From: Wolfiporia cocos
Taxonomy: Eukaryota > Basidiomycota > Agaricomycetes > Polyporales > Phaeolaceae
Reading direction: 5' to 3'
Assembly: GCA_029448655.1 (NCBI GenBank)
Contig: JACCLO010000010.1
Coordinates: 2,418,001-2,482,000, forward strand
Length of the DNA: 64,000 bases
Shown: piece after piece, positions 12,288-25,532 of the stretch
Numbering within the stretch: the first letter of the stretch is position 1
Layout: each line of letters starts with the position of its first letter
Made by a program: the position numbers and the translations under genes
Notes under the pieces: model-generated
The model's input: only the letters and a program-made list of their open reading frames with translations
Database searches by the model: none
Told to the model about the DNA's origin: nothing

Positions 12288-15200
12288 ATGGGCTCCGCAG
12301 ACACACTGCGCCAGCGGCGCCGACGCTCTTCCGACGACTCAGTCACCACCGTGCACGATGTCGAAACGCGCAAGAACGAGGAGGTCGTGTGGGGCAAGAC
12401 CCCATCTGGCGAAGGTGCGGCCATAATCAAATGCGACTCGCATCAGTGTTAGATGCTAACGATCTGTGTGATGTGATGAAGTATTTCGGGTACCTACCAC
12501 ACACGATGTACTAACAGCTCTATTCCATCCGGCGTACCCAAAATCACACTTGGATATTCTGAACCTGGGTCTACTCGGGTTGCAGCTTGTATTATTTTGT
12601 GTACTGCCTCGCAATGTGGCGCGCGTTTTCTTCCTGGTATATTTTGCTTTCTGGCGCGCTGCATACGACCTTGGCCTCGGATGGGTTTTGACTAAGCAGA
12701 GCAAGAAGAAATGGATTGTGCGAGAGGTACAGAAGCGTGGCTGGCTAGATGTTAAACGTCGACCTGCCGTTCGAAACTGGATCAAGAAGCAGTTGGCGGG
12801 TAAGATGGGTAGAGACTACTCTTTCGACGTTAGTTAGGCGACGCAGCATTTTGCACATATGTTGATATTTCATTGGCTTGTAGGAACTTCCGTTAGAATA
12901 CAATACGTGGCTGCTCTTCCGCCAGATGGTCGATATCATTCTGCTGAAGTGAGTCGCGCGCTCAATTGATTATACGCACACGCTGAATACCGTTGCAGCG
13001 ATTTCTTGGCTTATTGCATGTTTGCATTCACTTGCTTCCGCGTACCCGAAGGTCTATCCACCGCTGTCCATATTACGAGGTGAAGCCGAATTATTTCTTG
13101 ATGGTACCGTGATCTGACCGACAAACGCAGGTGGATCGGCGGAATTGCTCTTATTGCATTCAATCTTTGGGTGAAGACGGAAGCACACAATGTCGTTAAG
13201 GACTACGGCTGGTATTGGGGAGATGTCTTTTTCCAGCGTGGCGCCCTCGTTTTCGACGGCGTCTTCGAACTGGCGCCTCACCCAATGTATTCTGTTGGTA
13301 CGTAGTGGCCTCGATAGTTGCGAGTAATAACGCTCATGCGCGGATAGGTTACGCCGGGTACTATGGTCTATCGCTCATCATTGGTAGCTACTTTGTGCTA
13401 TTCGTTAGTTTAGCGGCCCATGCTGCGCAATTCGGTTTCCTGGTGTTCTTCGAGAATCCTCGTGCGTATCTTGTCTTCACGCCCTCAAAAAGTCTCTGAC
13501 TCCATGTGAACAGACATTGAACGAACTTATGGACAGAAAAAGCCCCTGGCCCAGCGTTTCCCTCTCACGGTAGCCATGAGCCGGAAGATCGCTCACAATA
13601 ACTCCTCTCATAACCGCCAGACCTCTGTAGCATCAGCTACATCTTCGGACCTGCCTACGCCTTCAGCTACCGAGGGCGAAACTGCTACCGAGACCGATGA
13701 GTTGATGACTGACACCGAAACGGAGACCGAATTCGAGAATCACACTGCCTCTACTAAAGCCAAGCGCCGCTCGGGCTCTTCCTTCAAGTCTGCCTCCAGT
13801 GTCAGCGATGGACCATTCGGAACTCCGAGGCTGAGCAGCTCTCCGGTGTTATCCCAGCATGACCTCATGAACCGCTATTTCCGCAAAGATACTATTTTCT
13901 TGCACAACATCGACTTGTTGCGGTAAGAAATATCCTACAACGGCTTTCCGCGTTCACTCTGACACCACTGCGATAACAGCGCGTCGGACTTCAAGCTCGT
14001 GCTCAGTGTGATCTACCCGCTCATATTTTCCTTCCTGCCTCCGCTCTCGGCCCGTGGCACTCTGTTTTTGCATTTCGTACACTCACTGACCTGGTGTCTC
14101 TTCCACTCGTTCGGCCTCGGTCTCATACTCCGCGCACAATCCGAGAGCAAGTTCCTCGTCCGACACTTCCTTAAGCACTACTACTATCCGCAGAACGATC
14201 ATGGCAAGGGCGCTATCGTTGAAGCTTTCAACAACTGGAAATCGATGTACAACTTGAGCATGTGCATGACCTATGGTGGGCGTACACATCCTTGGCTTGT
14301 CATTTCCTTCTCAATCTAGTGACAATAGTGTCCTTTGTCTGCTTGGTGTGGAAGACTTACACAATTCCACAAGAATGGTCCGCTGGGCACGAACTGCTAC
14401 GCCATACTCTTGGCGCTGTGAGCCTCGACTTCTCTTCGGTTGAACAATCGTCTTGACGTATTTGTGCAGATACTAATCGGGCTGCACATATGGGCGACCT
14501 TGGAATCGTACGAAGTTCTTGGCCTATTCGGTATGGCGCTCTCACCCATGTCAAGAATGGCTGTGCACTTACAATGTAATTAGGCTGGTTCTTCGGCGAC
14601 TTCTTTGTAGAAGACTTCCCGGCTCACCTAGAATACACTGGCATTTACCGGTGAGTGTGCCCGATAGAACATAGAAACGCACGTTGACGAGGCTGTGCGC
14701 AGCTATCTGAACAATCCAGAAGTGATGAGTGGTGCGGCGTTCTTCGGTCTCGCCCTGATCAGCGGACACAAGCTGGTGTTCGCCCTCGCGGTCATTCGCC
14801 ACTTGTCGCAGTGGTGGTTCCTTAGCAGAGTAGAAAAGTGCGATCAATCTCAGAAGATGTTCTTGGCGATTCTGATTTGTTTCTAGCCCACACATGCGGA
14901 AACTGTACGGCGACTCGCTGCGGAACGATGCTGGATTCGTCAAGGTCATCAAGAAGGTCGCCAACAAGAATGCGCGCCTCTTGGAGTCTCGCGCTGGCCG
15001 CCATGCGCCCGAAATCAGAAGAGTCGCGCGAGAAGTCAAGGGCACGTTTGAGAAAGTGTATGAGGAGACTGCGGATGTCGTGGAGGAGTTCTTGGCCAAA
15101 TGTCAGAACGAACTGTTCCCATCAATCCGTTCGCCGATGCTGACTGCTGTCAATCACAGCCCGGCCAAAAATTTCGGAGGTCGTCCAGGATACGAAGGTT

Positions 15201-16226
15201 CTCCTTCAGCAATCAAGGGAACGCCTGGTCATCTCGTACGTGCACGAATCCCGCAGCCATAACGCCGATGTTCACAGCCTCTTCATATCGCTAGTCGAGT
15301 ATCCAACGACATATCGTCGTATGACACTGCCAAGTACAGCATTTCCATTGTGCCGGGTGCATCGGGCTCACTGCGCTTCCACCTCGGAGAGCCCATCAGG
15401 GTCAAATGGCGCGCGCCGCTCCATCACTCCCGCCGTGATTGGATCGGGATCTACAGGGTAGGCTGTGTCGGCGGACATACTAATGCGAATCCAATAATGC
15501 TGACGCTCCTCCGTTGTCACAGGTCGGAGCAAACCAGTCGAACTTGATCACGAAGACTTCGTCGCTGGGCATGTGGGTTCCCGTACACGATGATGAATGG
15601 GACGGAGATATCCCGTTGAGTTCGACGAGGCCCAACCGGCCGGACAACGATTCGGAGGACGGCGAGGTCGTTTTCCAGCGCAGTACGTTGCCGTGGCAGA
15701 CGGGTCGCTACGAAGTATGTCGATACTTGCTGAAGCAATTCCACGGAAAGCGACTGACGCCGCCTGCTCCCAGATCCGGTATCACCACGATGGCAAGTAC
15801 AACGTGATGAGCTGCGACGGCCCGTTTGAGGTTTACAGTGCGTCTGTCCCCGCTCGTCTCTGCACACCAGCTGATCGCGCGCTCCACTTGCCTTTCATCA
15901 CAGTCAACAGGCCGGAAACTGTGGACTTTGGAGCGGTCCGGTCGTGCCTCATGCACATCGTCCCTTTGTGCCTTGACTCAGATCCCTCTCTAATTCCGCT
16001 GTCGTGCAAGGACGATTCTGAAAAGGCGGAAGGCTCGCAAAGCGAAGATGACAGCCGCGACCCTGATGACTTCAGGTTCTGGTCGGAGAGGCAGGCGAAA
16101 CGCATCTCCGCTGCCATCAAGCAGGCGTTTAGCGTCGAGTTGACGCCCGAGGTCATCGTTGCGGACGCCAACCTGTCTGCACTGGCAAATCGGATATTGG
16201 TCGCAAAGGAGCTGCTCTCCGGCTAG
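12288..16226 (+). CDS. CHO2: Phosphatidylethanolamine N-methyltransferase
   Basis: The enzyme makes the first SAM-dependent methylation of phosphatidylethanolamine on the way to phosphatidylcholine, in the ER membrane. Seventeen exons: 12288-12414, 12482-12828, 12884-12948, 12999-13079, 13131-13297, 13348-13461, 13514-13922, 13980-14275, 14320-14417, 14470-14530, 14584-14650, 14703-14837, 14887-15235, 15278-15457, 15523-15714, 15774-15837 and 15904-16226 (1,024 aa, phases consistent). It has the two methyltransferase halves typical of fungal Cho2. The first ends in [16 protein letters not shown] and FFENPHIERTYG; the second has a GWFFGDFF segment and [11 protein letters not shown]. Several hydrophobic membrane spans are present. 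The C-terminal soluble part contains [11 protein letters not shown]. The intron at 15838-15903 is 66 nt without a stop, so its retention would also keep the frame. Confidence 0.93.
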
Positions 16227-16683
16227 CTCTCTTGAAAAATGATTTGTATTCTAGGCGTCACGCGACAGGACGCGTATTGATTTGTTCATTCTGGATGTTT
16301 GTTGGTTCACAGGTGCCGGATTCTTTCTGTTCCTATAGTGTGTGCTGGTACTTCATTGTTTTTGTCTTGTTGTGTCTGTTCTACGCCGTCATGTTGCTGC
16401 ACAATACCAGATCTAACTCGTTGCAAATTCGCTCGATCAGTGATGTCAGGGATCTGCGATTGTGTGACGCGTCACGGATATTGTCACGAGCCGCCGCACC
16501 CGCGGTTGACCTTTGCAACCACCCGTCTGTTCTGCTCAACCGCGTCCTCTACGCCAATCTCTCGCTCGTTTCAGACATTTTACCAGACGACACGTAAGTA
16601 ATGCGGGAAGAGTCAAGCATCGGAGGCGCCGATTTCCGCCTTGATTGCTCGATATTGATCAATCAGTAGATATCTGAGTCAAC

Positions 16684-17636
16684 ATGAACAAGACGCAGTT
16701 CTACTTATCGCAGTGTGCAGAGGCTGCCTCGAAGAGCCCGATGTATTTCACTCTGGGCGCCGTAATAGTCAAGGGCGGGAAAGTAATCTCCTCGGGCTAC
16801 AACCACCATCGGCCACACTATGACGGTGCTGAGGTGCGCACGCAGGGACACCGCAAGGTCAGTGTATCCGCACCTCCATCAACTGCTCACTCGTAAGCCG
16901 TCTGTGTGCGTGCATACATAGCCGGTATCGATGCACGCCGAGATGCACGCGATCTTCAACCTCACCGGCATGTCCCCGTCGTTCAAGAAGCAGGTTCAAG
17001 GCATGGACCAACGGCGGGTTTCAGGCGCTCCACCCGAACATCGAACAAAAGGCCAAAAAGTCAGAAAAGGGTATGCGGGCCCTGAGGGACGTCTCACAGG
17101 ACCGCGAGGATCCCATGCCGCTGCCGTCGCCCCGTCGCCGCTCTAAGGAGAAAGGACGGCGCGGGTCCCGGTTCGATGAGCGGCGGGAGCAGCAGCGCCT
17201 GGAGATCGAACGTGTGCATGGGAGCGGGAGCGGTAGCGGAGGAGAGAGCGGGAGTGAGAACGGGGGGACGCCCCGGTCTCCAGCCCTGGAGTGTGGTGGG
17301 AGTGGCTCCAATGGCACGCGGGAGCTAGAGAGGGGCTGGCATGCCCGGCGGCGTGACCCTCGCGTGAACGGTGCGGACATATACGTCGCGCGGTTCACGA
17401 AGAATGGGATGGGGAGCGCGCGGCCGTGCTGGCGCTGCCTAGAGTGGTGCAAGTGGGCAGGCGTGAAGCGGATATTTCACTGGAATGATGAGGAGCGCAG
17501 GTTTGATGTGGTGAAGGTGAACAGTGCGCAGTTGGATATGTACGAGACTCATGCCGACCATCGTCTGTTTGCCGGATTGGTGCGTGATGCTCGCCACACT
17601 GATTGCATTCGCTGACTTCTGTCATAGGGATGGTAG
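16684..17636 (+). CDS. CMP/dCMP deaminase-fold zinc protein
   Basis: Exon 1 is 16684-16857, exon 2 starts at 16922, and the last exon is 17628-17636 after an intron at 17580-17627. The zinc site of the cytidine deaminase fold is visible: SMHAEMHAI (HAE motif with the catalytic Glu) and later PCWRCLEWC (PCxxC). Between them lies a long charged and Gly/Ser-rich insert. After SPSFKKQ the frame shifts by +1, so either a very short 31-nt intron (16994-17024) or a one-base indel is required near 16991. It may be active or a recent pseudogene. The substrate is unknown; members of this fold act on free cytidine, dCMP, RNA bases or related compounds. Confidence 0.7.
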
Positions 17637-19755
17637 CGTTTATCCTCTGTAGCCAACAGTATTGTTACGTCTAAGTATATCTGGCCAGCCTAAGTTTCCG
17701 TCTGTGAAGCACCACCCCGAACATCAATACTCTGCCTATAGACTCATGAAGAGCAGGGTAACTGTCACGGGGGAGATTTAGGCCAAGGCGGAGGCACAAA
17801 TTCAGCCATGAGGCTTTCTGGTGGTCTTATAGGTTCACTATGTGCCTTACATTTTTTTTCTTGAAGATTCACCTTTTCCATAAAATAGGCCAATGTCGCT
17901 TTCTCGAACGTATCGAAATCTCTGGTCAAGGCTCTGCCGTGGGCATTATACAGCAACTCAGCCTTTAGAACTTAGCCATCAGCGCTCAGCTGCGAGGTTA
18001 CACAACTGCCTCATTGTAAGTTGAATTTAGTTCGAGATGTGGGAAGGTTCAGAAGTGCTCAAAGGCAATGGGGTGTCATGAGCTACGACGACACGGAAAC
18101 GCACGCAACCTGTTTAGGCTGTCGTCGAATAGCTGTACGGACGGTTACTTGGAACTTCGTCGGAACATCTGACGTTGGGTCAACGCGAAAGCATGTCTTC
18201 GTCATCGTATCCCGAGACAACTGCACAATCAAAGTGGTATGGTCGTAGAAAACCATTCGATCAGCCGGCCACGGTTCTCACTAACCTTACGGACATTTGT
18301 CGTCGTGACTACTCGTCATATAACGACATTCATGATCGACAGTAGATACTCTGCTGGATCAGAATTACATGTTTCCCTTTACAATACCGTTTCGACTCGC
18401 CACGTACGGCGTGATCTCAGCTGGTCTTGTGCCCAGCCGGTATCCGTCAAGATCAATCTCGATGTGGTTGTATCTTCTGGATGCCTTCATCCTAATGCGT
18501 CCTTTCGTCTCACAGCCTCTTATTTTTACGTACAGCCGGTGCGCTCACTATGGCTGCTTTCTGCGCCAATACTGTTACGTCAGCCAATGCTACACTTCAT
18601 TTATCAATCATTGCCAATTTCTATGCCCATTCTGTCTGGGGCGATGGCGCTACCGCGGCGTTGACTGACGATTATACGATGGGATTGATGGACCCCCAAC
18701 TGAGTGGAAAGGTCCGATAACAGCAGACCTGGATGGCAACTGTTCAAAATTGGAGACTCATAAGTATTGTTACGCAGAAACTGCAAAGGAATTTGTACAA
18801 GCTACCAGAATAGCGCACATATAGTTTACGCTGCGTGATGGAGTTCTGACGCTGGCGAGTTCTATAAGGGAGTCGGTGGCAACATAAGACCAAGGTCAGA
18901 GTGTACATCTCGCCTGCTGCCTCTGAACCAGTACCGGTAGAGGTTTTGTACACAGTGACTATACCATTGCCATTGCTAAATGATGCGCATGGAATTAGCT
19001 ATCGTTGCTGGCTGATCCTCAAATAATTGGATGCCAGCGTCGGGGATGGGGATAAGGAAAATCTTTCCACCGACATATTCAGCAGGGTATTCGATAGTGG
19101 AAAGATGGCGTTCTACAGCAGATCTTGGTAGCTCAGTGAATAATTCATCAAATAAGGCTATAATTGATACGGACATTATTAAGCAGTCGTTTCCGATGCA
19201 GACCAGATCATGTCTCCCGGGGCATGGAAACGTGACAAACGCCACAATCTCGAAGCATTGCCATCAAAGCACTTATGCATATGTGAGGGCCCCTATGCTT
19301 AGCCAAGGCAAAGTTCAAGCAGAAATTCAACCATGATGGGTGACGTAACGGTTGGGGGTGATACAGCTTAACCGTATTGTTGTTGCGATGCTTGTTCTGG
19401 CCCCGGGCATCGCTTATCCTTTATAGTAAAGCATCTTGATTAGGCAACGCCACTGACAATGAGCTTAAGCTTGAAGCCTTGGAACCTGAAATTTGTCGCA
19501 CTTCACCTCAGCTACATCACATTCCGCGCGAGAGCACCGCGGGTTATCCAGCTAGTTTACCGCTACGCTATCAAGTCAACTATATATTAAGAGATTGAGG
19601 TCGCAAAGCGGACGCAGTCGGGTGTGATCTCGTCACATAACTTACATAAGCGACTCCACGTGCATGTCGCTTCCAGATCGGCCCGATGCTTCGAGCACTT
19701 TCGTTCCATTTTGGGAATGTCTAGAAGTTGCGAGCAACTGCGCGCTTCATCCGAC
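17637..19755. other. Intergenic region with possible coding relics
   Basis: No intact gene is recognised. Minus-strand frames at 17765-17956 and 18976-19245 have protein-like composition, the latter containing EYPAEYVGGKIFLIPIPDAG. They start without clear ATGs and lack neighbours, so I read them as gene fragments of unknown origin. Confidence 0.4.
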
Positions 19756-22567
19756 ATGGACGCGTATGTTCGTGCAGGGCGACGCGTCTTCGGGGAGGAC
19801 GCGTACTCCTTTGCTGACGAAGCATTTCCAGCGGGTATAAATTCTGTGTCTGCGGGGCCCAACCTCACAGATCCATCTTACTTCCCCACTCGCCCACAAC
19901 AGATTCCCATCTCGCTCAGTGTACCTCAGCTGCTCGCCGACATGCTCGTTACATTAACCCCCGTGTCCGCTCTCCACGGTGACTATGCCAAGCCCGTATC
20001 GCACAGCTACTACAAAGACCTTGTCGAGCAGGCCGCGCTTGACTATGCCATCAGTTATGCGCGGGCAGAGACCATCCGCCGCCAGCGGCAAGCCGAGGAG
20101 CGCCGCAGGTACCTAGAGGTATCCCGCATACAGGCCGCGCTTGAGGCAGTTCGCAGGGAGGCCGTTCTGGAGGCGTACTACAGGCAGCGGCAGAACTCCT
20201 TGCGTGCTTCGGGCCGTAGGATTAATGTCCAAGCGCCATCCTGGCCAACCCCCTATGTTGCAATCTCCGAAGAAGATCTTATCCGAGCATGTAGAAGTAG
20301 AGCAGCTTTTGATAGACAGCGTGAGCAGGATTATGTGCGCGCCGCCGCTCAGCCTCAACGTCAGCATCGAGCCCACGAGGCGCGTCTGCTGGCCTCGCTT
20401 CTGCTGTCCGAGCAGATCAGCAGGGATGTGGTGAGTAGATACGTGGCTTCTGCGCTGTCCTTGTTCTTATTTACCTGCTCCAGGCGTGTACAGCACGTCC
20501 GTCGAACGCCATACCCCTCAGGTCGCGGTTCGAGGAACACCTTTGCCACGAACCGGATCCAGATGTCCGTGCTACGCTCGAGAGCCTCTTGCAAACATTT
20601 GCTCCTCAAGCGACCGTAACGCCCAAACCCGTCGACGTGAAGGGAAAGGGAAAAGCTCGCGAAGAGCCTATTCCTGCCCCTGCCAAGATTCTCATCCGTC
20701 CTGCAGCTGTTGCCCGAGGCAACGCCACGTCCTCGACTTCCTCCACATCGCACAGCTCGTCTCATGTGCCATTGGTGTCATCGCATGATGCATCGATACA
20801 GCGCATGCGAAGCGACTCGGACGACAAGGTCGAAAGCACCGTCAGCGACTTGATGAAGATCCTATACGGTGCCTCTGCTGTCGACCAGAAAGCTTCCTCT
20901 AATGCCGCTCACATCCCTACGGAGAGTGCATCTTCCAGCACAGGCTCCGCGATTGCGTCAGCTTCTACCTCATCGTTGGATCAGGCGAGGCCTATATCAT
21001 TACAAGACCTGCTGCTGCAGCGGATGCAAAGAGAGAGTGACTCAGAGGTTAGGGAGACCGTGCAAGGGTTGATGAGCAAGATCTTCGGAGGAATTGTTCC
21101 CTCGGTACAAGTAGCCACCACGAATTCATCGCCCTCGCGAAGCGGTAGCCCTACGGAAGGTGTTACTGTTGAGTCAACGTCGCCGAATGTAAGTTATATT
21201 TCTGCTCATGCATGGTGTTAGTGTTGTTCTCATAAGCAGAGCAGACAACATCCGATGTGACCCCTGCCGCCGATGCTGTCGCAGGCTCGTCTGAGGATAC
21301 GGTGGACGCAGCCGCGGCCGCATCGAGCGCAGCGTCGCTCGACATAATCAAGGACATCGAAGCATCCCTCCACACACTCGAGCGAAACTTCGTTCTACCT
21401 TCCCGGCTCGACTTCTCACCCGCACCCTCGCCTGCGTCCACGCCCGCAGACACACCCGCGCCGAATGGGCTGATGTACACGCCGAATAACAGCGCCGTGC
21501 ACTCGTACGAGCACTCGTTGAACGGGCTCCTCGCGCAGCTCGACGCTGTGGAGAGCCACGGCGACGCAGATGTGCGCGGGCGCCGGCGGGAAGTCGTGAA
21601 GGAGGTCGAGCGAGCGCTGCAGGACATTGAGAGGAGGGTTGAGGAGAGCCGTGAGCGGGAGAGCGTACAGGGCATCGAGCGAACAGTCGGTAACCCCCAT
21701 GGGGAAAGCAATGAGCCTGCAGAGGGGGTGTCAGACGGCCATCCTGAAATGGAAGCGTCGTCTGCCGCGGACAGCACCGAACGTATCGGCAGCTTTTCCG
21801 CTCCTGCAGGGTCAGAGGCCAAGCACGGGCGCGGCGATTTGGATGCTGCGCATTCCTCTCTCGTCGCTGATAATACTTCCATGGACGTGTCCGGAGACCT
21901 AGCTTCATCGACGCCATCTTCCGAGCTAGCTGCCACTCTTCCCATCACCGCGCCTGCCACATCACACGCCGGACTCAGCGACGTTGACGATGCCACATCT
22001 CCGTCGTCTTCTACTCCCACTCTAGAACCACCGGCCCCAGAGGAGGGACGGGTTCCGTCCGGCCTCGCTGTGGCCTCGCCTACATCGGCGCTGGCGCCAG
22101 TGACCCTATCTGATGTCCTCCAAAACACCGTTCCCGATGTGTCCGAAGAAGATGCCAAGAATGCTATCGAGGAGGTCGCTTTGGCGCAGTCTGGCGGTGA
22201 TGTGGTAGATATCGCCGTGTCGCCAGCTCCATCGCCGGAGTCTCCTGCGCCACAGGAGGATACCGACTCTGGTGCTCGGGAGGTTATCCATGACAGGAAA
22301 CAAACTGAGGGTACTGACGGCGTACAGGAGGTGGCTGATAACACAGACGTCCCTGGAGTGCCAGCTGATCAGCTGGACGCACATTTCGTCTCAAACGATA
22401 CCAGTGCGCCGAGCCCTATTACGCCTGCAAGCACCGAGTCGGATGGGGTCCTCCTCTCATCACCCCCTGTCAAGGTTCCAGAGCTAGTACATTCCACGGA
22501 TATTATGGAGGTTGTGAGCGCGGAGGAGACAGATAACAGTTCGGAATGGTCGGAGGTTGAGGCATAG
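19756..22567 (+). CDS. BAG-domain protein, putative Hsp70 co-chaperone
   Basis: Three exons (19756-20430, 20484-21188, 21245-22567) give 900 aa. I chose the ATG at 19756 because the upstream in-frame sequence is not protein-like. The N-terminal 225 residues contain Arg/Glu-rich helices around ERRRYLEVSRIQAALEAVRR. Exon 2 carries two copies of a short motif, IQRMRSDSDDKVESTVSDLM and a related LLQRMQRESDSEVRETVQGLM, each followed by I(L/F)YG/FGG. The BAG domain is in exon 3, from about HSYEHSLNGLLAQLDAVE to EVERALQDIERRVEE. The last 250 residues are acidic, Ser/Pro-rich and probably disordered. BAG domains bind the Hsp70 ATPase domain and act as nucleotide exchange factors; the client here is unknown. 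Confidence 0.8.
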
Positions 22568-23859
22568 AATTGGAATGAGGGTAATATCACTATTGGGGTG
22601 TTCGAGACAATTGATTGGATTGTCTATCACATCTTGCTGCAGCCTGCATAATAATTTTGTACATCATCTAGGCGCTCCGCTGTATTGCTATACCCTAATA
22701 ATAGACGACAATGCACAGCGAAAGCAGCGTGTACTCTGAGAAGTGGGTGCGCGTGATGCGCTGCAAGAGCTGAGCGTGCTGATTTAGTGTACATGTATTC
22801 CAGCATGGCGGCATGCCGCATTGCAATGCTTCTACTTCTAAAGCATGCGCCGGACGACATTGATTGACTGCGCCATGAAGCTGTATTTGGAATACAGCAT
22901 TTCTAGGTTCTTGCTGTGCAACATGCAATCACTGATTGGCTCTGCCAGATGTCGTCGCAGCTAAATGTCGATTTTTCAACCACTGCATTCCAAAGGTGCT
23001 GAGCAGATATAATAAGAGGGGCACTGTCAGAGCGACACTCCTCACTTTTCTCGGTCCAGCATTCCTCCCCGTATACTTAAGTGGATACGTCCAACCGCCC
23101 AATTCACCGACCGCTGTACTCAGTAGCAAATCAGACGGCCATAATCCAGTGTTGTGTCTCGAGATTACTTTTCTGTGCGGAAAAGTAATCCGGGACGCAT
23201 CACTGGATTATCCAAATTGTCGTCAATACAGAGATACCGAGTGGTAGGTGTTGTCCTGGGCTGAGCAACACATTAACTTCCCACATGATCTGGATGGTTG
23301 ACATACTCGTGGAGGTAAGACGACGTGGGACGACGTGGGTATCATTCGCCAAGTCTGCCACTCGGAAGGCGTCATTCGTATACAAAACGCATATAACAGA
23401 GAGCATAGTGTTCGGAGAGCCAGGCTTTCCGACATGCGGTCGCATTGGGTAGCATGGATCTGCGGTTTACGGTTTACGTAGTTCTGATCTCGATAAGGAT
23501 GCCAGATACACGTCTTTGCTGTGCTGAATAAGGTGCGGCCCGAGAGTCTACATTGCGCTATCGGGCGCGTGATTTCACATGGGTTCCTGTTCTATTCTTG
23601 AAGCATGGACCGGCGTGGCTACAGTTGCAGACGTGGTGTTTGTCATGGACGCTTAAAAAACAATGCAGGACTATAAGCAATGAATTGGCGTCAATATCCA
23701 CGCGCGCAACGCATAGAGTACAACATTTAACGACGTATGCAGTATTTCTCTCATCCTTTTAATTCCGCATAGAGTTACATGCCTCGCACGGCCAGTCGAC
23801 AAACAATGACACAATGCATGACGCACGGAGAGGCAGAGTTGAAATCAAGACCAGGCTGC
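22568..23859. other. Intergenic region, nothing recognised
   Basis: No gene, RNA or repeat could be supported. Open frames are short and lack protein-like composition. Confidence 0.5.
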
Positions 23860-24789
23860 TTAGTCGGCCTTCTTGTTTGACACGTTCCCGTTTGCCGCGT
23901 TGAGCTCGGTTGCGAGTCTGTCATACTCCTTCGCGTTCTGCTCAGCCTGCTTCTTCACGATATCTAGCATGCACCACGCATCAATTGTTGATGACATAAA
24001 GGAAGGCGGTGCGACGTACCGTAATCACGGACCTTCTCCTCGCTGGCGGCCAGCTTCTTCTTGAGCTCTTCGATCTGCTTCGCTTGTTCTTCAGACGCGA
24101 TCTTTCCGCGCGACGACTTGGCGGTCTAGGTCCTTTCATTTTAGCAAATAATACAGGAGTTTTGTGAGTATCAAACCTCTTGCTTGAGCTTGGCGTACTC
24201 CTCCTGAGTGTGGATGAGGTCCAGAAGTATGTAGAACGTACGGGTGAGCACGAGCGAGAGGAAGAGACAGAAGCCGGTCAGGTATGTATTGCGCTGCGAG
24301 CTTTAAAAACGTTTACGCAGTCCTTCGTTCAGAGGGCTGTGCACTATTATAATCGTCTGGAGCACTCACTAGAATTTACGCGCTGCAAAATTCGTCTCAG
24401 ACCTCACATCCTGCATGCCCGATCCAGTGTTCTTCGCGAGGTCCGCCTCGGCGGTCACGCGCAACATGCGCTGGAACGCATCCAAGAATAATATCCCCAC
24501 AAATCTGCGCGCACACGATCAGGATTGTTCCGCGTGTCCCGCGCGGCGGGCGAGACATACATGAATGCTATTTTTATACCGTACGCCACTTTCGCGACGA
24601 TTGGGCTTTCCGAGAGGAAGCGGAGAAGACGCTTGCGAGCGGCGTGAGGGAGGGGTGCAACGATGACACAGAACGTCGCCATCTCCGCGACGAGCAGCAA
24701 GAAGGTGAGCGTGTAGCTGTGCGCGCACTGTCGTTCAGTACACCTGCGCACTTCTCCGGTGGGATAGGAAACACGTACTAGATAGTCAT
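23860..24789 (-). CDS. BAP31/YET-family ER membrane protein
   Basis: Six exons on the minus strand (24789-24779, 24716-24561, 24504-24370, 24300-24177, 24125-24020, 23963-23860) give 211 aa with consistent phases. The first exon is only 11 nt (MTIY). It shows the family layout: three N-terminal membrane spans (LTFLLLVAEMATFCVIV, then IFVGILFLDAF, then NTYLTGFCLFLSLVLTRTFY), followed by a charged coiled coil (EEQAKQIEELKKKLAASEEK). The C-terminus KKAD fits a dilysine KKXX ER-retrieval signal. Yeast Yet1/Yet3 and mammalian BAP31 act in ER protein sorting near the translocon. This role is inferred from homology. Confidence 0.9.
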
Positions 24790-25532
24790 GGTGGATCTTT
24801 CTCTGTTCGAGTAGATGTTCAAAGCTGCGGGATAACTTCGAGGAGATGGTGGTTGAGAGCAAGTATGCACGCGCTCGAGATGGCGCGGCCTGCGGTCTGC
24901 GGTCTGCGGACACGTCCGCGTCATCGCGTCGACGTCCCTGCCCGAGCTCCCGGCGCTTCGATGGCATAGCCACGTGACTAACACCGCCACTGTGCCTATT
25001 TGCATTTGTTTGTCCCCTGCCAATGCGCCACGACGACCTGTTCCAGCGTGCCCTTTGCCTACAGCCTTCTTAACATGATAAAAAATTCGAACAAGTATCC
25101 CAAAAAATACACTTGGGATGTAAACATAATGTACATGAAACGGTGAAATTTTGAGAACGGAATCCATCGAGTTATTCTGATTTCTTTCATACCGCCCATA
25201 CTTCAACGTCTCGTCAGCTCACCATGCCTATAAAGATATACGCTGGCTTCATAATGTCCAATTTATGTCTGAAGTAGGTAAATAGGATATACGATGCCAC
25301 ATACACATCATGGAGTAAGTTGTTAGGTGGTAGTGGCCACAATCCCAACAGCATGTTATCCTCCTATGCTATCCAGATCATCGGGTAGGGCTTGAGATTC
25401 AGGATCATCTACAGGCATAAAATCATCGCTTGTAGGCTGATCCCCAGTATTGCTGATGTGGTCAGCAGGAATGCTACACAGAGAATTGATTGGGATTGTG
25501 AATATATTTTTTGTAGCTAATGGTCAGAAGCA
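24790..25532. other. Upstream region of the BAP31-type gene, then junction to repeat-rich DNA
   Basis: No gene is recognised. The sequence passes from CpG-containing genic DNA to AT-rich, repeat-associated DNA within this stretch. Confidence 0.4.

Noticed and set aside
21163..22344. 393-codon minus-strand open frame
   Set aside because: It is the shadow of the BAG-gene third exon; its Ser-rich product mirrors biased codons on the other strand.
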